18,677 nt of DNA from Gammaproteobacteria bacterium (GTDB taxonomy: Bacteria; Pseudomonadota; Gammaproteobacteria; Pseudomonadales; DSM-25080): contig JABXIR010000182.1 in NCBI GenBank assembly GCA_013372965.1, positions 1-18,677 on the forward strand. The letters are read 5' to 3'. Below, in pieces: positions 1-6,512 of this stretch (position 1 is its first letter; each line of letters starts with the position of its first letter). The notes beneath the pieces were generated by a model, which worked only from the letters and a program-made list of their open reading frames with translations, had not been told where the DNA came from and searched no databases. The translations under genes and the position numbers were made by a program.

Positions 1-261
1 GGTCATATTGCTGTGCTGCAGAACATTGAGCATTGGGCGACCGGCAGTCCCCTTCGGCTCACCGTCATCATGACACCCTTCGTCGCGACCATTAAAGGTC
101 GTGTACGCCCAGCAATGATGCCTCGCGTCTGGATATTGTTCGACGGCAAGCGCTAGAAGTTTCTTAAAATCATCGCGACAATCCACTCGGTCAGCCCACG
201 CAATAAAGCGAGATTTCTTGACAATTAGCGTATCTGTCGCAAAGCTTTTTGGGACGAGCAT
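1..261 (-). CDS. yigZ: YigZ/IMPACT family protein, N-terminal part (cut by left edge)
   Basis: The minus strand is open from an ATG at 261 to the window edge, giving 87 residues of the N-terminus; the C-terminus lies outside. The translation carries the IMPACT (UPF0029) family pattern: SRFIAWA near residues 17-23, PDARHHCWAY at 44-53, and the signature DDGEPKGTAGRP at 65-76. An AGGAAG ribosome site lies at 266-271. The family has a ribosomal-protein-S5-like fold. Eukaryotic IMPACT regulates translation by inhibiting Gcn2, but the bacterial role is not settled. The gene is divergent from the Bax-like gene at 405. Family assignment is firm; function is only known in outline. Confidence 0.88.
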   Translation of the reverse strand, partial: MLVPKSFATDTLIVKKSRFIAWADRVDCRDDFKKLLALAVEQYPDARHHCWAYTTFNGRDEGCHDDGEPKGTAGRPMLNVLQHSNMT

Positions 262-352
262 CACACTTCCTACGACACAGTTGGGTGGCTAGTTTAACGT
301 GACTGTAAGCCGAATTGTTAGAAACCTCGTAGAAATCGAGTTAATATAGATT

Positions 353-384
353 AATCGCACGATGCGATTGCTGGTCATCAGCAA
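353..384. repeat. Two adjacent dyads in the leader of the Bax-like gene
   Basis: AATCGCA (353-359) and TGCGATT (363-369) form a perfect 7-bp inverted repeat around CGA. Immediately after it, TTGCTG (368-373) and CAGCAA (379-384) form a 6-bp repeat around GTCAT. The two share the bases 368-369, so they could not both fold fully at once. They lie just ahead of the ribosome site at 394-399. They may be an operator or a leader RNA switch; nothing in the sequence decides between these. Confidence 0.4.
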
Positions 385-404
385 CCAATTAAAAAGGAGC
401 TGTC

Positions 405-1262
405 GTGAATAAAAGTGTAACTGCAACCTTAATCATTGCGGGCGTTGCGATTGCAACGGCCTACACGCTAAACGGTACAAACACCACGCCAGAAACGTCG
501 CCGGAGGCCACTTCGACACCTGCAGAAACCCCGCGCCAAGCTGCGACTTCGACCGAGGGGGGCACTCAAGCAGATTCATCCAGCACACCGTCTGACGTTT
601 TCAGCGACCACGATTTGCACGCTGCACATATTCCAGACTTCGCCAGCATCCGCGATGTAAAAACGAAGAAACAAACGTTTTTTGACTACTTCGAGCCGAT
701 CGTCGAAGCCGAAAACGATCGCATTCTAGCACTTCGCGACGATATCGAACGAGGCCTCCCCGATAATCGCATGAGCGAGTTGTGTACGCGGTATCGAGTT
801 AACGACGAATGCACACCAGAGGCACTACTCTATAAAGTCGACATTATTCCGACGAGCATGGTGCTTGCTCAAGCTGCCGTAGAATCTGCTTGGGGGACCT
901 CTCGGTTTGCCCAGCAAGCAAACAACTATTTCGGACAGTGGTGTTTCACAGAAGGTTGCGGAATTGTTCCTAGCCGACGCAGCTCGGGCGCCGCGCACGA
1001 AGTAAAGATGTTCGACTCGCCAAAGCAGGCCGTTCAAGCTTACTTCTTGAACATCAACAGCCACCCTGCTTACGAACCAGCGCGAGAAATTCGCGCTAGC
1101 GCGTACGAAAATGACCACGTTGTGGTCGGTTCAGATATGGTGGGTGGCTTGTTAAGCTACTCTGGCATTGGCGAACACTACATTGAAGAGCTCCGCTCGA
1201 TTATCCGAGTTAATCACCTCGAAGAGCCCAACGAGGTGGCTCAAAACTCGGGTGGCCACTGA
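405..1262 (+). CDS. Bax-like glucosaminidase-domain protein (GH73-like)
   Basis: 285 residues from a GTG start preceded by AAGGAG at 394-399. Residues 5-22 form a hydrophobic signal or anchor segment, then comes a Thr/Ser/Pro-rich linker (about 24-65). The glucosaminidase domain runs from about 147 to 268 and contains AQAAVESAWGTSRFA (155-169), with E160 as the likely catalytic acid, then NNYFGQWC (173-180) and HPAY (220-223). This pattern matches E. coli Bax (274 residues), a protein of the endo-beta-N-acetylglucosaminidase superfamily presumed to act on peptidoglycan. C180 and C185 could form a disulfide, which fits a periplasmic location. The 3' end overlaps the convergent deacetylase gene by 22 bp. 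Family is secure; enzymatic activity is inferred. Confidence 0.88.
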   Translation: MNKSVTATLIIAGVAIATAYTLNGTNTTPETSPEATSTPAETPRQAATSTEGGTQADSSSTPSDVFSDHDLHAAHIPDFASIRDVKTKKQTFFDYFEPIVEAENDRILALRDDIERGLPDNRMSELCTRYRVNDECTPEALLYKVDIIPTSMVLAQAAVESAWGTSRFAQQANNYFGQWCFTEGCGIVPSRRSSGAAHEVKMFDSPKQAVQAYFLNINSHPAYEPAREIRASAYENDHVVVGSDMVGGLLSYSGIGEHYIEELRSIIRVNHLEEPNEVAQNSGGH

Positions 1263-2314
1263 TCCCCTTCGTCTAAACGAATAATCGGCACCGAATACCA
1301 AAAGAAGCGTCCTCGCTCCCCGGTCGGTGCCGTGCAATTATATCGACTGCGACCCACCGACAAATAGCCCTCGGGAGACGTTACCAGCGTGTAATCATCG
1401 AGAGCCTCTACTTCTTGCGCCCCTAACCCAGACGCAAAACAGTTGAGTGAAGAAGCCTTCACTGGACCTTCATGGTCGAGGAGTAGCGTCAGCGACGGCC
1501 AGCTTTGGTCGTGGGTTAAGATGTGAGATGGTAACCGTTCGCCGTTACTGCTCAACTGAAACTCAGTCACCGGCATGGCTTTGGTTCGCACCTTGGTTCT
1601 GAAGCCGCTCATGCCGCCATACGCTCCCCCAAAAGGAAACCTAGGCAACGCTTGGACATTAGAAAAATGATCCACAGCACCCGAGTGCTGGCCTACCGCC
1701 GCAAAGTCCAAATCGGCCAACATCGAGAGGATCTCGGGCGCAAACTCTCCGTAAGGATACGCCAAGATACGGTGGCTTTGCCCCGTTTGCTCTTCGATAC
1801 GTTGCTCCGCGCTAAGAATGTTTGCCTGAACTCTCGACAGCCATTCATCATCGGTTTCACCGTCAAGTTTTGCGGCTAAGTGCTCATGCCCCTGTGAGTG
1901 ATTCGAAATTTCAGCGCCATGCTCTGCGAGTTCACGAATTTGATCCCAGCTCAGATATCCGCGAACTTGATCGTCGATGATTTGAGGTGGCACGAAAATG
2001 GTGTAAGGCCAATTGCGCGAGTGTAGCTCTTCGACAATTGGGGCGTAATTATCGGCATAGCCATCATCGAATGTAATCACGACTGCATTGTCAGGAACCT
2101 CGGTGCCATTATTTAAGGCAGCAACCAATTCAGACAGTGGTATCACGTCGTAGCCGAGTTCTTCAATATAAGCCATATGTGCACGGAAAAGCTCGGGGGC
2201 CAAACTCGTTGATGCGGGCGTCGCATTAGAGATGTGATGATACTGAAGAATGACGGCCGCATGACCCGTCATCGAAATTCCGATCCATAGAATCAACGTA
2301 CTGAGTAATTTCAC
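1241..2314 (-). CDS. Polysaccharide deacetylase (CE4/NodB), PgaB/IcaB-like N-terminal domain
   Basis: 357 residues from a GTG start with a strong GGAGGAG site just upstream (2317-2323). Residues 1-19 are a signal peptide ending near GHA. The NodB-type deacetylase domain shows motif 1 TFDDGY (81-86, catalytic D83 and metal-binding D84), motif 2 HSQGH (139-143, two metal histidines) and motif 3 AYPYGEF (185-191). The ILQYHHIS stretch at 22-29 is typical of the PgaB/IcaB branch, which removes acetyl groups from poly-N-acetylglucosamine. The region after residue about 240 is not a recognised domain, and PgaB's C-terminal glycoside hydrolase is absent. No pga/ica synthase lies nearby, so the substrate (PNAG, peptidoglycan or other) stays open. 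Confidence 0.9.
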   Translation of the reverse strand: MKLLSTLILWIGISMTGHAAVILQYHHISNATPASTSLAPELFRAHMAYIEELGYDVIPLSELVAALNNGTEVPDNAVVITFDDGYADNYAPIVEELHSRNWPYTIFVPPQIIDDQVRGYLSWDQIRELAEHGAEISNHSQGHEHLAAKLDGETDDEWLSRVQANILSAEQRIEEQTGQSHRILAYPYGEFAPEILSMLADLDFAAVGQHSGAVDHFSNVQALPRFPFGGAYGGMSGFRTKVRTKAMPVTEFQLSSNGERLPSHILTHDQSWPSLTLLLDHEGPVKASSLNCFASGLGAQEVEALDDYTLVTSPEGYLSVGRSRYNCTAPTGERGRFFWYSVPIIRLDEGDQWPPEF

Positions 2315-2344
2315 GCTCTCCTCCCGTGCAAATGCCCTTAAGTC

Positions 2345-3136
2345 GTGGTAATAATGATAAACGAATTCTCAAGATACGCTCATCCACTCAAAAAAATTAT
2401 GGTCAAGTTCACAAACAAGCTAAGAAAACAGCGTTACCGCCTGACCGCAGACCTGCGATTTTTGCTGCGCTCGTTAATGACCATCTTTTTAATTCAGCAA
2501 TTACTCCGATTAGCGTACATGATCGCCACCCCGACCGAAACCATCTACCTCCCGTTTCCGATCATCGCCGAGGCGATGTATTTTGGTGCTCGATTTGATT
2601 TGATGGTAAGTACCTGGGTCTGCATCCCAATGATCATCGCTATGGCCTTCCCGTCAGGCTTACGAGCACGAAGTCTTTGGCGAGCTTGGTTAAGCTTCAT
2701 GGGGTTATTCACGATTATTGCGGGGATTATCTCAATCAGCTTTTACCAGCTCGAAGGAGACGCTCAAGGTCAGTCGTTCTACGTTTGGCTGGCACAAGGC
2801 GACAACATTCCGTGGGAGCTACTAATCTCTCGCTGGGAGAGCGCCATTTGGCTCATGGTGATTGTGCTGTTTGCTGGACTGCTTCACGAGTTAGTTCGCG
2901 CCTCCGACCTCACTTGCCGTAACGTGGGTAAAGAGACTCGCGCAAAACGACTCGGCTATTTTGCCGTCATTGTACTGGTAGCGACGCTCAGTCTGCGGGG
3001 CACTCTTCACTGGGGCCCGCCGCTCAAACCGGAAGAGGCAAACTTCTCCAGTTATGTTCACGCAAACCACATCGCAGCGAACGCCACGTTCACGGTGATA
3101 CGTACCCGCATGCGTATGGCCGAAGCAGAACATTAA
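2345..3136 (+). CDS. Membrane protein resembling only the N-terminal domain of LTA-synthase-like sulfatase-fold transferases
   Basis: 263 residues from GTG 2345; ATG 2354 and ATG 2399 (245 residues) are also possible, as no clear ribosome site supports any of them. About five membrane segments are visible (roughly 39-61, 70-103, 113-135, 165-185, 203-220). The stretch FGARFDLMVS (80-89) and the tail beginning RGTLHWGPPL (219-228), followed by an Asn/Ala-rich stretch, resemble the membrane half and linker of LTA-synthase/MdoB-type phosphoglycerol transferases. Those proteins then continue into a large periplasmic alkaline-phosphatase-fold domain. Here the frame stops at that border and a terminator follows, so the catalytic domain is missing. 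It may be a remnant or a stand-alone membrane protein. The family link rests on pattern recall. Confidence 0.6.
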   Translation: MVIMINEFSRYAHPLKKIMVKFTNKLRKQRYRLTADLRFLLRSLMTIFLIQQLLRLAYMIATPTETIYLPFPIIAEAMYFGARFDLMVSTWVCIPMIIAMAFPSGLRARSLWRAWLSFMGLFTIIAGIISISFYQLEGDAQGQSFYVWLAQGDNIPWELLISRWESAIWLMVIVLFAGLLHELVRASDLTCRNVGKETRAKRLGYFAVIVLVATLSLRGTLHWGPPLKPEEANFSSYVHANHIAANATFTVIRTRMRMAEAEH

Positions 3137-3137
3137 A

Positions 3138-3163
3138 AAAGCCCCTCATCTCTGAGAGGCTTT
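3138..3163 (-). terminator. Rho-independent terminator shared by convergent genes, strongest for the minus strand
   Basis: AAAGCC (3138-3143) pairs with GGCTTT (3158-3163). After one C-A mismatch, CTC (3145-3147) pairs with GAG (3154-3156). On the minus strand the stem is followed by six T (complement of 3135-3140), the classic signal to end the lipoprotein transcript. On the plus strand the tail is only TTTCT, so it would be weaker for the membrane protein gene, whose stop codon touches the element. Confidence 0.8.
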
Positions 3164-3189
3164 CTAAAACATCTAGCGACACGACCGAA

Positions 3190-3588
3190 TTATCGCGCAG
3201 ATGCTCGAAATGCCGCATTACGAATCTCGGTATCCAAGTAACTTACCCAACGATTATACGAGCGGTGAATCGTACCTTTTCTCGCGTTGTAGTCTAAATT
3301 TTCGCTGTCTAGGTAGTTAATAGAGTAGCCTGTTGCAGAATACTCGACACTGACTTTAGCGTAATGACTGCGAACGTAGACATCGAGAACCGCTTCACCA
3401 TTGCCAATCGAGACAATACGCCACCCTTTAGCTCGTGCGCCCGTTTGAATGGCTTCCTCGACTTGATTTATCGATAAGCCAAACTCAGCTAGCGGTGTCA
3501 TTTGGCGTTGCTGAACTGGCTGTCCCGTACAAGCGACTACAAAGCTCATGATCAGTGCCACCCAAAAAGTACGCGTTAATAATTTCAT
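3190..3588 (-). CDS. Small lipoprotein of unknown function
   Basis: The open frame reaches 3642, but the ATG at 3588 is preferred: AGGGGGA stands just upstream (3592-3598), and the resulting 132-residue protein starts with a lipoprotein signal ending SFVVAC (lipidated C20). The upstream start would put 18 odd residues ahead of the signal. The mature part shows alternating beta-strand-like segments with GW at 55-56, VRSHYAKVSVEY (72-83), YSINY (88-92), SENLDY (95-100) and IHRSYNRWVSYL (107-118). I recall this spaced pattern from many uncharacterised proteobacterial lipoproteins, but no function is known to me. It probably sits in the outer or inner membrane facing the periplasm. Transcribed alone, ending at the terminator at 3138-3163. 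Confidence 0.8.
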   Translation of the reverse strand: MKLLTRTFWVALIMSFVVACTGQPVQQRQMTPLAEFGLSINQVEEAIQTGARAKGWRIVSIGNGEAVLDVYVRSHYAKVSVEYSATGYSINYLDSENLDYNARKGTIHRSYNRWVSYLDTEIRNAAFRASAR

Positions 3589-3665
3589 ATGTCCCCCTGT
3601 GACCTTGTAGGCCGGATATTTAAATAATTGTTTCGACATCATTGTTACTCAAATTCTACTTCGTG

Positions 3666-3695
3666 GAAATAGGTCGTTTCGCTAAACCGGGTCAA
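3666..3695 (-). promoter_or_regulatory. Candidate sigma70 promoter of the small lipoprotein gene
   Basis: On the minus strand TTGACC (3695-3690) is followed after 18 bp by TATTTC (3671-3666). The -35 box is a good match; the -10 box is poor. The position, about 80 bp upstream of the ATG at 3588, is suitable. No experimental support. Confidence 0.3.
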
Positions 3696-3730
3696 TCGAC
3701 TTCTTTCGCCCAGCCCCTATTTCACGAGAA

Positions 3731-3743
3731 AATGTCGACAATA
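3731..3743. promoter_or_regulatory. Upstream near-copy of the GntR operator
   Basis: AATGTCGACAATA shares the core TGTCGACAAT with the perfect palindrome at 3781-3796 and differs by one base from its TTGTCGACAAT. It sits 50 bp upstream of that copy, about five helical turns, just ahead of the predicted -35 box. It is probably a second binding site for the same regulator. Confidence 0.5.
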
Positions 3744-3756
3744 ACGGCTTAATAGG

Positions 3757-3785
3757 TTTAAAGGGAATATTAAATAGGCTATATT
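3757..3785 (+). promoter_or_regulatory. Candidate sigma70 promoter of the GntR-prp operon
   Basis: TTTAAA (3757-3762) and TATATT (3780-3785) are spaced by 17 bp. The -10 box matches the consensus at five of six bases and the -35 box at four. The palindromic operator covers the -10 box and the expected transcription start, as expected for repression. Confidence 0.5.
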
Positions 3786-3796
3786 GTCGACAATAT
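3781..3796. promoter_or_regulatory. Perfect 16-bp palindromic operator, ATATTGTCGACAATAT
   Basis: The 16 bases equal their own reverse complement. They lie 17 bp upstream of the chosen ATG of the GntR gene and overlap the predicted -10 box. TTGTCGACAA-type palindromes have, as I recall, been predicted for GntR regulators of propionate (prp) genes in other gammaproteobacteria. Autoregulation together with control of prpBC-acnD-prpF is inferred. Confidence 0.65.
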
Positions 3797-3813
3797 CAGA
3801 GTTAGGTCAGTGC

Positions 3814-4473
3814 ATGAACTCAATCGAAACCTCCATTACCGCGGCAGACCGCACCTTTATTCAACTGCGTAATGACATCGTGGAAGGGCGAATCGAAGCA
3901 GGTGCAAAGCTATCGGAAGTAGAGCTGTCGACTCGCTACGATGTCAGCCGTGCAGTTGTGCGCGAGGCAATCAACCGACTTGAGTCTGTGCGCTTAATCG
4001 AACGTAAGCCCAACGTCGGCGCTCGAGTCGTGACCTTGACACCGCAGGGGTTGATTGAGCTTTACCAAATTCGTGAGTCACTCGAAGGCATGGCTGCTCG
4101 ATTAGCTGCCACAAACATGACCGACGACGAAATCACAGCACTCAGAGAACTGCTAAAAACTCACGCATCGGAATTAATCGACGGCCAGTCTTACTATCAA
4201 GAAGCGGGCGATGTCGACTTCCACTACCGCATCGTTCAAGGCAGCAAGAACCAGCAACTCATTTCATTGTTGCTTAACGGTATCTACCACCTTGTGCGCA
4301 TGTACCGTGTACAGCTCGGCATGACCGGCCCGCGAGTAACCACCGCGTTAAACGAGCACGAACAGATCGTCAACGCCATTACTAACCGCGACCCTGAGCT
4401 CGCTGAGATATTAATGCGGCGGCATATCACTTATTCGAAAAACACCATTGAGAAGCGATTGAACCAGTATTAA
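3814..4473 (+). CDS. GntR-family (FadR/FCD subfamily) regulator of the methylcitrate genes
   Basis: 219 residues from ATG 3814, preceded by TTAGGT. A TTG at 3784 would add 10 residues, but it lies inside the palindromic operator and lacks a good ribosome site. The winged-helix domain occupies about residues 10-75, with the recognition region around STRYDVSRAVVREAINRLE (39-57). The C-terminal FCD ligand domain (about 85-215) has DVDFH (133-137), EH at 181-182 and H204, the usual Asp/His set that binds a metal and senses a small acid. The stop is 12 bp ahead of prpB, so it is cotranscribed with its targets. Pseudomonas prp clusters carry a GntR gene in the same place. The effector, perhaps methylcitrate or methylisocitrate, is inferred from context. 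Confidence 0.9.
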   Translation: MNSIETSITAADRTFIQLRNDIVEGRIEAGAKLSEVELSTRYDVSRAVVREAINRLESVRLIERKPNVGARVVTLTPQGLIELYQIRESLEGMAARLAATNMTDDEITALRELLKTHASELIDGQSYYQEAGDVDFHYRIVQGSKNQQLISLLLNGIYHLVRMYRVQLGMTGPRVTTALNEHEQIVNAITNRDPELAEILMRRHITYSKNTIEKRLNQY

Positions 4474-4485
4474 GGAGTTCAAATA

Positions 4486-5364
4486 ATGACACCAGGTAAG
4501 AAGTTTCGTGTTGCGCTAGAGCGCAACAAACCACTGCAAGTTGTAGGCACTATTAACGCCTACTCAGCCATGATGGCCAAGCAAATTGGTCACCAAGCCA
4601 TTTACCTATCGGGTGGCGGTGTCGCCAATGCATCCTACGGGTTACCGGATCTTGGCATGACTTCGCTAAACGATGTCATCGCAGATGTACAACGCATCAC
4701 CAGCGCCTGTGACCTTCCCCTATTAGTTGACATCGACACGGGTTGGGGCGGCGCGTTTAACATCGCTAAGACCATCCGTGACATGGAAAAGGCGGGTGCC
4801 GCGGCCGTGCACATGGAAGACCAAGTGGCACAAAAGCGCTGCGGCCACCGTCCCAACAAAGAAATCGTATCTACTGCGGAGATGTGCGATCGCATTCGTG
4901 CCGCTGTCGATGCTCGAACTGATCCTGACTTTTTTATCATGGCTCGAACCGATGCGTTCGCTCAAGAAGGACTTGAGAAAGCCATCGAACGGGCTAAAGC
5001 TTATGTTGCAGCAGGCGCCGATGGCATCTTCGCAGAAGCCGTCAAAACCGAAGCGCACTACCGTGCCTTCTCGGAAGCGCTGGACGTTCCGATTCTTGCC
5101 AACATTACGGAGTTTGGACAAACCGAGCTTTGGAATCGCGAACAGTTAGCCGACTGGGGCGCCAGTATCGTTCTCTACCCATTAAGCGCGTTCCGAGCCA
5201 TGAACAAGGCAGCCGAAACCGTTTACAAATCGATTCTCGATGAAGGCGACCAGAAGTCTGTCGTCGACTTAATGCAAACACGCATGGAACTTTACGATTA
5301 CCTCGGCTATCACGATTACGAGCAGAAGCTCGATCAGTTATTCGCCGAAGGAAAAAATAAATAA
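4486..5364 (+). CDS. prpB: Methylisocitrate lyase PrpB
   Basis: 292 residues, close to E. coli PrpB (296), with AAGGAG at 4472-4477 and ATG at 4486. It cleaves 2-methylisocitrate to pyruvate and succinate, the last step of the methylcitrate cycle, in the cytosol. The isocitrate-lyase/PEP-mutase barrel shows IYLSGGGVANASYGLPDLGM (39-58), the Mg-binding region DIDTGWGG (82-89), EDQ (111-113) and the active-site loop KRCGH (117-121), whose C119 is the catalytic acid. NANIT-like and FAQEG segments further on match the family. It sits between its regulator and prpC with a 13-bp gap to each side or less, so it is translated from the same message. Confidence 0.97.
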   Translation: MTPGKKFRVALERNKPLQVVGTINAYSAMMAKQIGHQAIYLSGGGVANASYGLPDLGMTSLNDVIADVQRITSACDLPLLVDIDTGWGGAFNIAKTIRDMEKAGAAAVHMEDQVAQKRCGHRPNKEIVSTAEMCDRIRAAVDARTDPDFFIMARTDAFAQEGLEKAIERAKAYVAAGADGIFAEAVKTEAHYRAFSEALDVPILANITEFGQTELWNREQLADWGASIVLYPLSAFRAMNKAAETVYKSILDEGDQKSVVDLMQTRMELYDYLGYHDYEQKLDQLFAEGKNK

Positions 5365-5377
5365 CAGGAGTACTATC

Positions 5378-6502
5378 ATGGTAGATAAACCACTCGGTGG
5401 CGCAGGACTGCGCGGCCAAAGCGCCGGCGAAACAAAGTTATGTACCGTCGGAAAGTCTGGATCAGGCCTTACGTACTGCGGCTACGATATTTCCGACTTG
5501 GCGGCACATACAAGCTTCGAAGAAGTTGCCTACTTACTGTTCAACGGTGAGCTGCCCAACCAACAACAGCTTGACGCATACAAAACCAAGCTGAAAGGCA
5601 TGCGTGACCTTCCGAAGCCACTGAAAGAGGTGCTACAGCGCATCCCTGCAGATGCCCACCCAATGGATGTGATGCGCACGGGTGCTTCATTCCTCGGCAA
5701 TATAGAGCCAGAGACCAGCTTTGAGCAACAAAAGCACGCCGCTGATCGTTTATTGGCAGCGCTTCCCGCAATCGTCGTGTATTGGTACCGCTACTCTCAC
5801 GACGGTGTCGACATCGATTGCAATACCGATGAAGACTCTCTCGGTGGGCACTTTTTGGCGATGCTCCACGGCAAGCCGCCGAGCGATCTGCACCGACGAG
5901 TGATGGATGTGTCTCTGATTCTTTATGCCGAACACGAATTCAACGCTTCAACCTTTACCGCACGCGTTTGCGCCTCGACGCTTTCTGATATGTACTCGTG
6001 CATTACTGGTGCCATCGGCTCTCTTCGCGGCCCACTCCACGGCGGAGCCAACGAAGCAGCCATGGACATGATTCAGCAGTTTGATTCCCCCGAGCATGCA
6101 GTTGAATCCTTGGCGGGTATGTTAGAGCGCAAAGAAAAAATTATGGGCTTCGGGCACGCCGTCTACCGAGAATCCGACCCGCGTAACGCGATCATCAAAC
6201 AGTGGTCAGAGCAACTGTCAGTTGAATACGGCGATTCGTTGCTTTACGACGTGTCGGTCGCTTGCGAAGCCTATATGTGGGACACCAAGAAGTTGTTTTG
6301 TAATGCCGACTTCTTCCACGCATCGGCCTACCATTACATGGGTATTCCAACCAAATTATTCACACCGATCTTTGTCTGCTCGCGCATCACGGGTTGGGCA
6401 GCACACGTAATGGAACAGCGAGAAAATAACCGCATCATTCGTCCAAGTGCCGATTACGTCGGTGTTGGACCTCGCGAAGTTACACCAATCGCCGAGCGAT
6501 AG
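5378..6502 (+). CDS. prpC: 2-Methylcitrate synthase PrpC
   Basis: 374 residues from ATG 5378 with CAGGAG at 5365-5370. It condenses propionyl-CoA with oxaloacetate to 2-methylcitrate. Citrate-synthase family landmarks are AEHEFNAST (184-192), GPLHGGANE (218-226, H221), MGFGHAVYRESDPRN (256-270, H260) and the catalytic aspartate D311 in NADFFHA (309-315). The C-terminal RPSADYVG (355-362) supplies the arginine that binds CoA or substrate carboxylates. The length and context (prpB upstream, acnD downstream) favour methylcitrate synthase over a type I citrate synthase, which is longer. The stop codon TAG overlaps the ribosome site of acnD, suggesting coupled translation. Confidence 0.96.
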   Translation: MVDKPLGGAGLRGQSAGETKLCTVGKSGSGLTYCGYDISDLAAHTSFEEVAYLLFNGELPNQQQLDAYKTKLKGMRDLPKPLKEVLQRIPADAHPMDVMRTGASFLGNIEPETSFEQQKHAADRLLAALPAIVVYWYRYSHDGVDIDCNTDEDSLGGHFLAMLHGKPPSDLHRRVMDVSLILYAEHEFNASTFTARVCASTLSDMYSCITGAIGSLRGPLHGGANEAAMDMIQQFDSPEHAVESLAGMLERKEKIMGFGHAVYRESDPRNAIIKQWSEQLSVEYGDSLLYDVSVACEAYMWDTKKLFCNADFFHASAYHYMGIPTKLFTPIFVCSRITGWAAHVMEQRENNRIIRPSADYVGVGPREVTPIAER

Positions 6503-6512
6503 GAGGTTTGCC

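Noticed and set aside
2326..2598. Alternative plus-strand frame at the start of the membrane protein gene
   Set aside because: The product is polar and unlike any family, while the frame from 2345 gives clean membrane segments over the same bases.
3137..3190. Search for a frameshifted sulfatase domain behind the truncated membrane protein
   Set aside because: Only a terminator lies here and the lipoprotein gene on the opposite strand begins directly, so no continuation exists.
3589..3642. Longer start for the small lipoprotein
   Set aside because: It would place 18 residues ahead of the lipoprotein signal and lacks the strong ribosome site seen at the inner ATG.
4635..5149. Reading frames on both strands inside prpB
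   Set aside because: They are frame-shifted or antisense copies of a complete, well-matched prpB and have no ribosome sites.
6447..6512. Upstream extension of acnD into prpC
   Set aside because: The ATG at 6513 has a perfect AGGAGG at the right distance; the extension would overlap prpC by 56 bp and adds no family residues.
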